This document shows, in pieces, positions 11,239-22,020 of a stretch of DNA of 58,736 bases; the stretch's first letter is position 1, and every line of letters begins with the position of its first letter. The notes beneath the pieces were generated by a model, which did not search any database, was not told the origin of the DNA, and saw only the letters and a list, made by a program, of their open reading frames with translations. The position numbers and the translations under genes were made by a program. The DNA is from Solicoccozyma terricola (lineage: Eukaryota > Basidiomycota > Tremellomycetes > Filobasidiales > Piskurozymaceae). Where the stretch lies: NCBI GenBank assembly GCA_001600875.1, contig BCLD01000021.1, forward strand, positions 1-58,736, given 5' to 3'.

Positions 11239-12338
11239 GTGATTGCTCTCTTGTTTAGCTACTTACTAAACGTGGCGAATCAGCTGAGTTTCTCTTCTCC
11301 CTTCCCCTCGGTCTCCGAACATTTATATGTCAAGCCGCAGTCCTCGCTGCATTCAGCCTAGCTTGACCCAACACGACCTGCAGATCAGCCTGCCTTGGCT
11401 AGACATATCACGGCCTGCAGATCGGGAAGCCGTTTGCGGTGGATAAGATCATGCGACGTCCGATCGTAGGTGCTTCTTTGGCGGCGGACAGGCAGGCGTT
11501 CTGCTATTCTCGCACTCAGGGAGTGGCGGCAATTAGTGCGACTGTCTATGGCGCTGGTTGAATATGGTGTTCCGCAATTTTGATACATTGGGTGCGCTTC
11601 CTGAAGTGCTTCATCTGCATCCGCAGGCGCTCACCGAAGACAGACCAAAGCTCGCTATCTTGTTAGCATCCCTCGGTCACCTTCACCTTCACCGATACCA
11701 TCCATTACATTCCATGGCCGATACCGCTTCCTCTCACTCGACACCGTCGACCCAGGCACACACTCACCTCTGACACCAACGATTGTCCACAAGAGGCGAG
11801 TACCAAGCGACATCGTGGAACATGAGGCACGAACACGAGGGATCCACGAGGCAAGGATTGCGTTTACTTGATATTTAGCGCTCATCTCTGTGAGCGGCAT
11901 CTCCCTCATGTATTTCCCTCGAGCAATATCAACAGTGTGTGAAGCATCTCAACGGAGCTGCATCATACACACGAACAGGTTCCGATCTGAAACCGCTTCC
12001 TCATTAACAGCGCCGCACCTCTAGATGGAGAGCGAGAACTGACTCGGCCCTTGGTGGGACAGAAGCAGGTACGTGATTGCATCCGCACTCCGAATGTGCC
12101 CAACTTCGCTCTCGCGGTTTGCGGAAGCGTCTGCGCGCCTTCTAAAGATGACTGGAGAATGTGATGAGGGCTGGATCCTAGCTATATGCAAGTTCTAGAG
12201 ATTGGACTGCTTCCGAGTAGGATCATACATATGACTGGATACGCGGTGTGTGCAGTGTGGTATTGGGTGCTTCCGAGCGGGATAGATGACCCTGGTCATG
12301 TGATGGATTGCTGAAGCCTCCTCAATAGAACGCCTGTC
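11239..12338. other. Gene-free stretch
   Basis: No frame over 100 codons with a recognisable domain is present. Text at 11399-11570 could be a continuation of the ATPase-like scrap but shows no diagnostic motif. Confidence 0.45.
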
Positions 12339-12345
12339 TATATAT
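12339..12345 (+). promoter_or_regulatory. TATA box of the YCII-family gene
   Basis: TATATAT lies about 175 bases before the chosen ATG at 12518, leaving room for a 5' leader that may include a small intron ending CCATACAG just before the start codon. Confidence 0.5.
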
Positions 12346-12517
12346 GCCGACGCGCTCATTCCCCGTCACTGGTTTAAGATAATTCAAGGACCAGAACGAG
12401 TCTGATAACTTTTTGTTTTTTAATTCAACGGCGAGTTTGACCTTCAGAAAAAGAATGGCTGTTGTGAAACGGGATGTCGTTGACGATCTTTGTCACCTGC
12501 CCCCATACAGAACTATC

Positions 12518-12841
12518 ATGGCCAACTATCTCTTCCTCTACTGCGGCGGCAGAAAGCCAGAAGGTGAAGCGGAACAAGCAGCAGTCATGAAAGCATGGAC
12601 GGAATGGATGGATGAGCTCCGCAGCATGCTGGTCGATATCGGCAATCCCACCAGTGGCCAAGCCAAGACCATCGCCAGCAATGGCACCGTCAGTGATGGC
12701 AGCTCGGAGTTGGGGATGGTTAGTGGCTATTCCGTCATCAAGGCAGATTCGCTCGATGAGGCCGTTGCAAAGGCCAAAGGGTGCCCAGTGTTGCAAAGCG
12801 GTGGAAAAGTCGTTGTCTTGGAAACCTTTAACGTGATGTAG
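12518..12841 (+). CDS. YCII-related (DGPF-type) small protein
   Basis: A 107-residue frame from MANYLFLYCGG to VVLETFNVM. It has the ferredoxin-like YCII pattern: an opening strand LFLYCGG, the helix EQAAVMKAWTEWMDELRS, the DIGNP turn, SGYSVIKADSLDEAVAKAK and CPVLQSGGKVVVLETF. YCII proteins are small dimers linked to detoxification or dienelactone/muconate-type chemistry in bacteria; in fungi their role is unknown. The frame is open upstream to 12413, but those residues are unlike the family and a CAG precedes the ATG, so I start at 12518. It is the expected family length. Close relatives are common in bacteria, so an old transfer is possible. Confidence 0.8.
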   Translation: MANYLFLYCGGRKPEGEAEQAAVMKAWTEWMDELRSMLVDIGNPTSGQAKTIASNGTVSDGSSELGMVSGYSVIKADSLDEAVAKAKGCPVLQSGGKVVVLETFNVM

Positions 12842-12923
12842 GAGGCAAACCTGGCTTTCATCCCGTCCTAGCACCACCAACGTGTCGTCTATCACCAGGG
12901 TCGCATATGTTAAGAGGAATGGA

Positions 12924-13022
12924 CTGGGATCTCTGCCTCAGCAACTATAGTGATGTTTATTTAAGAGAGTAGATACAAGAGAGCCTACCTGGGATCTCTG
13001 CCTCAGCAACTATAGTGATGTT
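12924..13022 (+). repeat. Two direct copies of a 34-bp unit
   Basis: The 34-base unit beginning CTGGGATCTCTGCCTCAGCA is found at 12924-12957 and 12989-13022, 65 bases apart and identical. The spacer is unrelated. It sits just after the YCII gene and could be a local duplication or the footprint of an excised element. Confidence 0.8.
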
Positions 13023-13326
13023 GAAGAGAAGAGAGCCCATTTGGTGGTGAAATGAGTAGAGTTGAGATGGACACCCACGTTGTCATGATGAACCTAGACA
13101 CGTGAAGAGTGCTGATATTCAACAGATGCTGCCCAACGTCGTCGACAGGGTTTGCTATGTGTGCTGACGTCACCCCACCCTTTCAACGGGCTAACTATGC
13201 CCGTCATGCCCGCCTGCTGTTCCACTATCTTTCTTATCTCTCACTCATCATCGTCTCCCTCCTGCTCACCACTATCCAGCTCATCCAGCTCATTCAACAT
13301 TGGCATAAGGACGCCATCCCTTTATC

Positions 13327-15999
13327 ATGCCACCTCACCATCCTCAAACGCTCCACCATGCCACCTACCCGCTCGTTTTTCCCAATAGAAAGCGCACTTC
13401 TGGTTACTATTACGCTTTGGGGTTGTGCATCTTCGTCTTCAGTTTCATCCCTGCATTCATGTGGGTGCAGTTGGAATGTCGTGAAGAGGATAATGCTGAT
13501 TTAAGATGGCGTGCTGCTGCTGCTGCTGATGCTGTTATAGAGCATATGCAGGATGGTATCTCTGCGCTGGATATCGAAGCACAGGATGGGTCAGACTATT
13601 TGCAGGTATCCTATTCTTCTACTCGTGCATAGAGGTTCGTCGTCGTCCTACTGCCTCTCCTTTTTTCCAATCTTTAATACCTCACTCTCTTTTGTTGGGA
13701 TCAGATCTCATTCCTCCTCTACCTCACGTACACGCATGGGTATATCCGCCAACCTTCTCCACCATCGGATTTGAGCAGCGAAGAATGCACAGCGTTGTTC
13801 ATGAGGGTTCTACAGAGTGGGTTGGGAGAGAAATATGATGATGATGATGTCGATCATGTTGAACAGGAGTATGAGGAGAGCGACGGTGAAGAGGAGGAGA
13901 GCGAAGAAGAGAGAAGTGCAAGAGAAGACACAGAAGGATCTCCATCCGGATGTAACCTTCGACGGAGGACACCTAGACAGCCGGATCCGTCAATCATCTA
14001 TTCGACACCACCAAAACACCAACCTGCTCTCCCTCACCCCCCCAAGAACCCACCTACAGCCCTCACAGTTCTGCGAGACTCACTCTCCAAGGATCTCTCG
14101 AATCAAATGCACTCGATACTCTCAGGACAGGGCTATACATTTGAGTCAGATATATCAGCTGCGGTGAGGTCGATGAAGGTCTTGAATGCCAATGCAAGAG
14201 GTGGACAAGGGAAGAAGAGTGTTCTGGCGTATGTGAAGCAATGTTCCGGCGGAATGGAAAGTCCGGATGTTAGGGTTACGAGGCTGCATAGAGATGATGA
14301 GAGGGCTGTAGAGTTTAGGGAGAGTTTGAGGTTGTGGTGAGTGCACGTGGGATGGTCAGCTGATTAGAGCGGAAGGTTGATGTTTGGACCACGGAAATAG
14401 GTTCGGCAAAGTCCCTTTTGAGAGCATCACTCGCCACAACGTCATCGAATGGCTAGCATGGTCATCATACAGCCTCCCACTCTCCTCCGTACCTCTGAAT
14501 TCACCTTCCATGCAAATATTAGAAGATACTCTCGAATTAGTAGAAGCTAGATGCGGATGGTCGTTCCCAAACCTCGTAACCACATATGAAGACCCGGTTG
14601 GATGGTGGGATTGGTTGAAGAGTATATTGTGGGAGGGTAAGGATAAAGTCACGTTGATGAGATTGACGATTGATACAGTAAATTTATGGCCGAGACCATT
14701 CTTCATGTATTGGGGCACCGGATGTTTCAATTGGTATTTGGAGAAGAGGGTTTACGCGAGCTATGGGATGAAGGTGGTGAGTGTTATAGGGGAGAACAGA
14801 GGAGGACCGTTTGCTCATGCTGTGTGGTGGGTCGTAGCATCGAGAAGGAGCGATGGAGTAGGTGGATTAATTTCATGGATGAAGTGGAGCACGACGCTGA
14901 TCCCGAGTCTTCTCAAGGTACCTCCTTCGCATGCCAGAAGGGTGGCGTAAGGATAGCGGAATGGCGAGCGAGGATCCAATCCTTTACCTTCATGGCCTTG
15001 GGTTCGGACTGGTGAGTTTAGACCGTTACGACCTCCTCAAGTGGTGGTGACGAACACCACGTCCCTCAGCTCCAAAACCACTTCCTCATTATGCAACTCC
15101 TCAAAACCCTCCCCTCTCACCCCATCATAGTCCCTCTTCAACCTCACATCAGCATGCAGATCTTCCATCCTCGCCATCTCGTCCCCCTCACCCGCGCCGA
15201 GACCGTAGCCAGCATTAAACTGGCCTGTCGGCGATGGGAATTCTACGACGATGCCAAAGCTGCCAAATCAGGAGACGAAGGAATCGTCATCGTGTCGCAT
15301 TCGAACGGGAGTGTTGGACATGGGTGGTTGCTCAAAGACTGTCCTGGTCTATCGAGGAGAAACGCGTTTGTTGATCCCGTTTGCTTTTGTCTTTGGGAAG
15401 GAGCGGTCTGCGAAAGTTTCTGTTACAGATCGCCAAGGAGGGTGAGTGGGAGGGAGTCTGAAGAGGACGATGTGATGATGTCGTTTCCGCTGTTGCAGGC
15501 GATCGAGATGCTTTTGTACTACTTCATTTCCAGCGAGATCGGGATAGCGAATACCATCCAGCGAGTGAGTCGTATTGCATCCCAAATCGGCATCCCGAGA
15601 CGCTGAGCATTAGAATCTGCCATACAGCACTTTGATTGGTCGGCCAACACCTTATTCTTCGAAGAGGTCCCGAACGCCAAGGATGAGAGTAGGACGGTGT
15701 TCTTCCTCGGTGGGAAGGACGCGATCTTGGATGCGCATGTGAGTTGGTATGAGGATGCTGTCCAGGAGGAGTGCTCACACTGTCGCCTCGCTACTTTAGA
15801 GAGTCAAGACGTACCTGAATAGACGTGGGTGCCCACCATGACTTTCCCTCGGCTCACTTGCTAACTGATTGCCATGCCCCTCGCAGACGGTGTGTACGAC
15901 GGCATCGAGATGGATGAGGACGCAGGTCACGGAGGTGGTCTCGCTGGACCCGCGTTGGATCGGTTGATCGCGTGGTTGAGCAGTGGTCACTTGGGATGA
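13327..15999 (+). CDS. Membrane-associated alpha/beta hydrolase, nine exons
   Basis: Exons that keep one frame: 13327-13605, 13705-14336, 14401-14861, 14908-15011, 15070-15441, 15499-15564, 15628-15738, 15800-15824 and 15887-15999, giving 720 residues. Introns are 46-99 nt; the one at 15825 has a perfect CTAAC branch site. The N-terminus has a membrane span (ALGLCIFVFSFIPAFMWV), a second hydrophobic piece (ISFLLYLTYTHGYI), then an acidic run (SDGEEEESEEE). The hydrolase core shows the strand before the oxyanion hole (PILYLHGLGFGL), the nucleophile elbow HSNGSV, the acid in GGKDAILD and the histidine in DEDAGHGGG. This matches a family of uncharacterised basidiomycete lipase-like hydrolases anchored to membranes. 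The substrate is unknown. The junction around 14861-14908 is the least certain. Confidence 0.8.
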
Positions 16000-17858
16000 T
16001 GGGAGGATGATAGCATATTCGAGAACCGCGTTTTAGGTTTTACGGAGTATGCCTCTTCTAGATTAGATCGGACGAATGAGCTGCGACCAGTCACCGAGCT
16101 GCCGATTCTCAACGGCAACGATCGACGACGGCACGTGCGTTCTAGACGGGGTTAGAAAGGGTGTGGCGACGAAATCGGTTTGGATCACCTGTCAACAATA
16201 CTTCCGATTCCTGCTGCCGGTTCCTGGATTTGGATACTTGGAGTACTCTAGCGAGAGTGCGACCAAAGGACCCCAGACATCTCTTCGCACTCGTCTCTCA
16301 TCAACCATCAAATGCTCACTCAACCCTTCCAATCCGGCCCTGAACCCGCGCGCAATACAATTTCTACCCTCTCTCCGTTCTGAGTCCCGCTTGATAGATG
16401 AACCTTTCAAACGGCCTCGGGTGCTGTTGGATTTCAAACGGAGGAGTAGGTCCTCTAATGCACCGCCTGCGCCAGAGAGGGACTAAGACAGATGATGAAA
16501 CACTATCACGGTGATTCGATGATTGTAATGTGATAGTATCGATTCTCTGGCCCCGTTATCGCCACCGACCAAAACTCAATCGCGTTTCAGCCGCAAAGCC
16601 AGTTGTTGGTCCCTGGCCTGAAACATGGCAGGTATCACCTTCTATCGACGCAGATCGGTAGACTGAATTCTGGTAAACTCAAGCGCTTGCTTGGTTGTGG
16701 GGAGTGTCTTTGTTTTGGTCTGGAACGTCATGGGAGAAGCAACGACGAGAAGCGCCGATTTTCAGTTAAAGGGACCGATCGCCATGAAGCTTTCGGGTCG
16801 GGACCTTCAAGGAAAGAGGAAGGGGGTAAACTTGCTCGTTCCTCAACGTTACTTGAGACTTCTGGACGAGGTTTTCAAGCTCGCATAGCCCAGTTTCGTA
16901 GATAGATAGGTCTCCTAGTGAAAGGGGGGTGTAGGGTGGGTTCTGCTGGAGGTGGGAGAGGGAGGATACGGAATAATGCCGAGGATAGGACGTAGGATGG
17001 GGAGACGGCATCTGTTGGCTTGCGCGTTGCTGAGCTCCGAGACATGCCGACGGATCCGCCTGCTGACTTCCCGGGAGAAGGCCTGCAGATGTCTACTTCA
17101 GCTTCATTCGATGGCTCAGCACCTCCTGTGGATTGTGCTCGCCTGATGGCCGCAAAGATCGACTGATGTGAACCTTCGATGGTACTGGTTTGCGCTTGCC
17201 ACTTGCGGGATCCATATCTTCCGAGTGCTGCGATCCCTGGTTACTTCATCCTTAGGATGGTGCTCACCTAACCCATTTTCCGATAGTTTTAAGAACTCTT
17301 TCAACCAGTTGATTAAGTCCCAGATCTCCGCCAGGATCGGTTCTGCTGATTTCACAAACTTGATTGAATGGTGCGGGATGGGCGGTGGCGGTGGCGGTGG
17401 TGGCCATGTCATTCAGTTCAGCGGAAGCAGTGCGGAGAGTGAATGGAGCTTCTGTGTTGTTGCTGGATCGGTGTAGGTCTCGGGGTCTAAACACCCGTTT
17501 AGCTGACGGTGGGTTAAAAAAAAGAGCTTCTCTACGTAGCCATTTGCTCCAGAGCGATTGACGAAACTACTGCAATCTGATCTTGGCATGCTGATGCGAA
17601 CGACGCCGTGTTCTCCTACAGGGGCAAGTCTGTGGTTGCAGGGTCCTGGAGTGATAGCAGTTGAGAATGAGAGACCTCGACGTGACAGTTTGAGCGCGCG
17701 ATTGAAGTCTTCGTTGAAGCCTTGCAGTCCTCAGTCATTGTGCATGGGTCGTCGGGGGGAGGAGGAGCGAAAGTCACAAAAGAAAATACCTCAGGCAATC
17801 TTCTGCACCTCTTCTGGCTCACCGGAGCGCGCTACGGCTCCATCACCCATCCGCATAA
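16000..17858. other. Stretch without a gene I can support
   Basis: Frames such as 16691-16888 (+; ends LLVPQRYLRLLDEVFKLA) and 17168-17476 (+; with a GGT/GGC glycine run at 17382-17402) are open but show no domain, no credible start and no consistent splice sites. The glycine run is a simple GGTGGC repeat. A small gene could be hidden here, but nothing is diagnostic. Confidence 0.35.
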
Positions 17859-18084
17859 TGTTGTTCGACAAAGGTTGTATGTAGGCAGCTGGAAGTATCG
17901 TATATGGGTGGTTCTTCAATACAACGACGATCTCTAGCTCGCTTACCCTGACTGTATAAGTGCAGGAGCGGCTTTAGAACAACAGAGAAGTCAGTTACCC
18001 TTCTGCCTAAGTCAACAATAGTGTTGTTGACCTATAACAATGGAATGCACTGAGATCCATTGTTCCCCTGTCTCACTTCCTCCG
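17859..18084 (+). repeat. Dispersed repeat R1, copy B
   Basis: Matches R1 copy C (22021-22289) and the reverse complement of copy A (582-850) almost throughout, including the CAACAATAGTGTTGTTGACC inverted repeat. It stops at CTCACTTCCTCCG, shorter than the other two copies. Confidence 0.7.
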
Positions 18085-18854
18085 ATTTTTATAGAAAAAG
18101 AATGATTTTTTCAGGGGGGTTCTCTTTCTTTTTCTCTAAGATGTTCTGATGAGGAACATCAAGCTGCATAGGCTGATCCCGCTCCTCCGTGAGTGCGTCA
18201 TTACTGTAACAAACAGGAAGCTGCGTCGAAAATTTAGTTTCAAGCATAGGAGACGGGAGAACGTCAAACTGATTTTCTTGAGTGGCCTGCACGCAATTGG
18301 AACGATGGCCTCTCCATTGCTGGCCATGAAGGTGCTCTTCAAAACGGCAAGTCGCGCCGGCCTGTTCAATTTACAGCTGGAGGTGATGAAGGAGGTCAGT
18401 GTTGATCCATGTTTAAGTAGGGACAGAGCATCCCCACCTTGATCGTCGTGCCCATACTTCCACTTACCAACCGATGACCACTCTTGGGAACAGTCGAACG
18501 TCGGAGATGGCTTTCGTGTGACCAGTCTATAGTGGAAAGAATCAGATCAGTAGCCTCGGCAAGCGTTGGATACAACTAGTCTCCACTCACACAAGTAACC
18601 ATAGGCGAACTGGAGATGATATCGACCGCAGAAAGCTGGAATCTCGGTCTCTGTTTTGAGAGCAGTCGATGTCACCCTCAGGAGAGTGACGCCCTAGATG
18701 AAGGTCTTCCTCTTGTTCATCTTCACTGGAGTGAAGCAGGAATGATATCGAGGTTGATGTATATGAGCCACTTAGAGCCAGTGGAGGGAGTACACAAGCT
18801 GGTCAGATACAAGCAAATGCTGGCGATGACAATCGCCTACCCGTGCAAAGAGTT
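18085..18854. other. Gap between R1 and the aldo/keto reductase relic
   Basis: No gene recognised. A + strand frame at 18149-18442 has no domain. The part next to 18855 is the 3' flank of the minus-strand reductase. Confidence 0.4.
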
Positions 18855-19790
18855 CTATCCGTAGATGGCGTTGAACGTGTCGTAGGAGTACTTGTATTCG
18901 CCACGGTGATACTGAGGTGGCACACCAGCGATTCTAGCCCAAGTCCTCTGGCAACCATCGACAATGTCGTCCGGCAAAGGCACCTTCGCCAGGTGTGCCA
19001 AGTTCTCCTGCATTTGCTCGTAGCTGGAGGCTCCAATGAGAATGGCCATGTTACAAAACGCCGCTCTAAGCGATAATCCGGCAAACGGTCTCCTGATGAA
19101 GAAGACCTACCATCGTTGCCCTCTTGCCCTTTGCGAGGGGTATTCAGCGCTGAGTGGTGAACCACCCACCGATATCCAATTTCGATCATCGTCAGCCCAT
19201 GCTTCCTCCCAGCCTCTTGAATGATCTGCAGTGCGTCAAATATCGGGTCGTGGAAGTATCTGCCCAATTGTGAACAATAAGCCTGGGCTACCATCGGTCC
19301 GAATATTTTTGGCCTTACTTTCCGTGATTAAGTTCACCTGCGAACCCCATTCCCTGAGAGAAGCGGCCTTCGGACGGCATATCTCCCTTGCTCTTGATCT
19401 TGCCGCCAATAGGCCCCCGGCAATAGGGTTGAATGCAACCCACTGAATGCCAAACCGTCGGATCACTGCGACAAGCTCGGCCTCTCCCGCTCGGTTGATA
19501 ATGTTGTAGGCTCCTTGGTAAACAGTAGGAATGACCCAGACATTGAATTTACAGATAGGGCATATTGTTGGAAGTGGCGAATACTGTGCTAGGGTTGCTG
19601 CTGAAGTATAGCATTGCAATGCACGGCAGTGCATGGCACTGCAGCATGGCAAAGGATGCAGGTGGCAAAGCTCTTTGTTCCAATGTTGTAATAGTACCAT
19701 ACAGGGCGGCCACTTCTGGTCAAGCTCGATGTACAATTGAAGGAGAATAGCCAATTATTCATAACACATATCTCCGCCACCTGTGACTTG
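18855..19790 (-). pseudogene. Aldo/keto reductase (aflatoxin-aldehyde-reductase type), 5'-truncated and split by an LTR
   Basis: Reading the minus strand, the exon begins at an acceptor after CTAAC...CAG near 19787 (V-A-E-I), is broken by the L3 LTR at 19566-19766, and resumes CPICKFN. Then come PTVYQGAYNIINR, WVAFNPIAGGLL, a 55-nt intron (donor GTGAAC after GSQ, acceptor CCCAG before AYCSQ), YFHDPIFDALQIIQEAG, IGYRWVVHHSALN, a further intron or gap, and ILIGASSYEQMQENLAHL through to the stop. These are hallmark blocks of the NADPH-dependent AKR7-like family. The first 130 or so residues, with the catalytic Asp/Tyr/Lys, are absent: upstream sequence becomes the FAD monooxygenase relic. The remaining frames are well kept, so inactivation is fairly recent. 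Confidence 0.8.
19561..19771 (+). repeat. Solo LTR of family L3 with perfect 5-bp target duplication
   Basis: The LTR proper is 19566-19766 (201 bp), TGTTGGAAGTGG...TTATTCATAACA. The pentamer CATAT precedes it (19561-19565) and follows it (19767-19771). Copies of the same LTR are at 8092-8293 and 26029-26226, and a diverged part near 48905-49015. No internal domain is present, so it arose by LTR-LTR recombination. It interrupts the reductase coding sequence. Confidence 0.9.
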
Positions 19791-19934
19791 AAGCGTTAGT
19801 ACAGACTCGCTCGCATATGGTGACCTTGACTCCCTTCGGCGGCAGCAAACTTCTTTGGCCAATAATTCAATGGTGTGAGACGAAAACAGTCAGCACATAT
19901 TATCATCTTGCAGTGTCCAGTCTAGCGGACATCT

Positions 19935-20760
19935 CACGTAAAGGGTAAACCAGTCCACGGTTTCAAACTTCTAGCTCAAAGGGCGAGAGCGCTTTTTTTG
20001 GCCTCTGCTTTCATGACTTCCTCCGTCAACTTTTGTTGAAGCTGCTCGTTGAAGACATATCCTATCCTGGTTCGACCGTTATCGATTGGACAGAGCAGGA
20101 CAAAGCCGTAGTCTGGGTGGAGACAGGAGTTCAGGCCCCGTGAGAACGGCATTTCGGTTTTGACAACGGCCTGTAATGGGGTGATAGTCAGTCTCAAGCT
20201 GCTCATTATGAGGGATGCGGGATGCGGTCTTACGTTCATCCGGACCCACTTGGCGCCGGAGCTAGTCCCGATAAAGGGGATCTGCGCCAACTTCCTCACG
20301 TTGGACTTGGCGCCATCGCAGCCGAGGATGTATTGCCTGATGTGGCAGCGATAGACCATAAGCTGCACTGTCGGTGCTATACCCAAATTAAGCGGTCGCT
20401 TACGCATCAATGATGACGTCCTTAAAGCACGTCAGGTCTGTTGCCGTAGCCTTGACGCCCACACCGTCACCTCCTCGAAAAACTTGCGCTCGTGCTGGTA
20501 TAGTATCGGGACGTCGAGGTCTTTACACCGCTGCTCTATGATCTGTTCGATGATTCTTTGGCGTAGGGGGAGCCTACGAGGGGGTCAGGGAGTCATTAAG
20601 GGGTCCTAGGGGATATCGCGGGTCTCACGTCTGCTTACGCAAAGCCGAACTTGGTGTCTCCATGCTTGTCCATAACCCCGGCTTCCACCAGCAAGCCAGT
20701 CTTGCCGACACCTGGAATGTGCTCTCTCTTCGACGTCGCGGTCTTTCGCATAGGTGCCCA
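19935..20760 (-). pseudogene. FAD-dependent aromatic-ring monooxygenase relic
   Basis: In minus-strand order the translation gives GLLVEAGVMDKHGDTKFGFA, an intron (GTAAGC...CGTAG), QRIIEQIIEQRCKDLDVPIL, then after a one-base shift GDGVGVKATATDLTCFKDVI, an intron, YILGCDGAKSNVRK, another intron, and AVVKTEMPFSRGLNS, HPDYGFVLLCPI and RTRIGYVF. GCDGAKS is the DG motif of the FAD_binding_3 (phenol hydroxylase-like) flavoproteins. Near the end the seven-A run at about 20000 shifts the frame (SALAL stop versus ALSPFELE), and ETVDWFTLY follows in a third frame. At least two frameshifts and the loss of the N-terminal dinucleotide-binding loop make this a pseudogene of a phenol 2-monooxygenase-like enzyme. 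Confidence 0.7.
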
Positions 20761-20884
20761 CTTCGAATGCCAATAGGCCTCAAGCCGACCACTGCAGACA
20801 TCGCCGGAAAGGCAGTCAAGCGGAAGAGGATCTAATCGACCTGGTTTTCAGGTTGCGACTGCGTGACCAGCCTCGTAACATCCC

Positions 20885-21148
20885 GTGGGCATCTCGATCT
20901 TTGAGATGGAACAAGGGCTCCAACCTGAGGGGGACTATGAGGGCACCGGTGGGCAAATGCTGAGCAACCTACGCTTCAACGTTTTCACGGCCTTCAAGAA
21001 CGCCCCGCCGAGGGATCAGAAGCAACTGGAGATCACGTTGAAACCCCGCAGCACCATTCACCTGGCGGACCTCATGCACCATATGGACGCCAGCTTCGTT
21101 CTGTACGGTGCCAAGCTCAATGGTGTCTCCGGACAGCTGGTCTCGTGA
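20885..21148 (+). other. Unassigned 88-codon open frame
   Basis: An open frame from MGISIFEMEQG to GVSGQLVS contains NLRFNVFTAFKNAPPRDQ and ITLKPRSTIHLADLMHHMD. The composition looks coding, but I cannot name a family. It lies beside the monooxygenase relic on the opposite strand and may be a fragment of another lost gene. Confidence 0.3.
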
Positions 21149-21289
21149 TCTAGGAGTATTATAAAGACCCCAATATCCCGTTGAAAGACTTATGCCACTC
21201 CAATGAACACGCAGGTCAGGGTCACGAAGCAGATGGACAAGAACCTGACGAGATATGTCCTTCATTTGTAACGAGCTAAAAATGCATCT

Positions 21290-21318
21290 GCTTTTTCTTT
21301 TTCTTTTTCTTTTCTTCA
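21290..21318 (+). repeat. Pyrimidine microsatellite (TTTTTC)n
   Basis: Four to five units of CTTTTT follow each other. Simple slippage repeat with no assigned role. Confidence 0.7.
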
Positions 21319-21630
21319 TGGATGGAGTTCGCCAGAGTCGATCCGTATCGCCGCTGGGTACACGTTGTAGACAACATACGTCCAATGGGACGGGGTGATT
21401 GTCTGAACCTCGGCTCGCTGCGTTGCTGAATTTCCCAAAAGACAGGCTGTCTTTTCGCGCGTCAACACCATTACCTTGCAACTATGCAACCGTAGGGATA
21501 TGGTCAACCTTGGTTAGCTGGTTTCGTTCTTGTCGCTGGCCTGCGATGTTCTAGCAGGTGACAGTGACTTCTCAAATGGGTGAAAACATAACCGAGTTGC
21601 CCAAATGAAATGACGTAATCAGGCAGCCAG

Positions 21631-21807
21631 TGTTAAGATAGGGCTTTTACGGACACGTGTCCGTAAGGCTGTCAGCAAGTCCGTAAGACTGTCAGCAAGT
21701 CATAATCAGTCTAGGATGCATCAACATCAGTAGGATGCCAGTGTGGCAGAGGGGAGCTCGTCCCGGACTACATAATACCTAGGTTATCGAGCTAGAGATG
21801 TAGTAGA
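21631..21807 (+). repeat. Truncated copia LTR (family L4)
   Basis: Begins TGTTAAGATAGGGC and aligns with the LTR at 22749-22987 through GAGCTAGAGATGTAGTAGA, where it ends after about 177 of 239 bases. The first position beyond the match is the start of a telomere repeat block. It contains the palindrome GGACACGTGTCC. Confidence 0.85.
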
Positions 21808-21834
21808 GTTAGGGTTAGGGTTAGGGTTAGGGTT
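21808..21834 (+). repeat. Interstitial telomere repeats (TTAGGG)4
   Basis: Four tandem TTAGGG units directly follow the truncated L4 LTR, with GTT on either edge. They run opposite to the terminal array. Sequence to the right (GGCTGCTCGCG...) is unrelated to the LTR. Confidence 0.9.
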
Positions 21835-22020
21835 GGCTGCTCGCGAATACTAACGATCCTTCCGAGAGGTATCCAACAGGCTCCCAGACTAGGAGGATGC
21901 GGTTTAAGCAACCATGTCCGACAATGGGTTGCTGCACTTCCTCACGGAACTTCCATGCAATTCAAACTACAAACAAGCTTCGTTATAAAGCCAGACGCAG
22001 CCTCGAACAGGAGATAATTG

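Noticed and set aside
14340..14395. Text resembling a tRNA D-arm (GGTCAGCTGATTAGAGCGG)
   Set aside because: It lies wholly in an intron of the alpha/beta hydrolase gene, and no matching acceptor, anticodon or T-arm with GTTCGA follows.
17375..17405. Glycine run (GGTGGCGGTGGCGG...) as a functional domain
   Set aside because: Simple trinucleotide-type repeat in a frame with no other coding evidence.
20660..20720. GVGKT, like a P-loop, in the monooxygenase region (minus strand)
   Set aside because: The surrounding text matches no NTPase; it is part of the same translated block as GLLVEAGVMDKHGDTKFGFA, which leads in frame into the flavoprotein relic.
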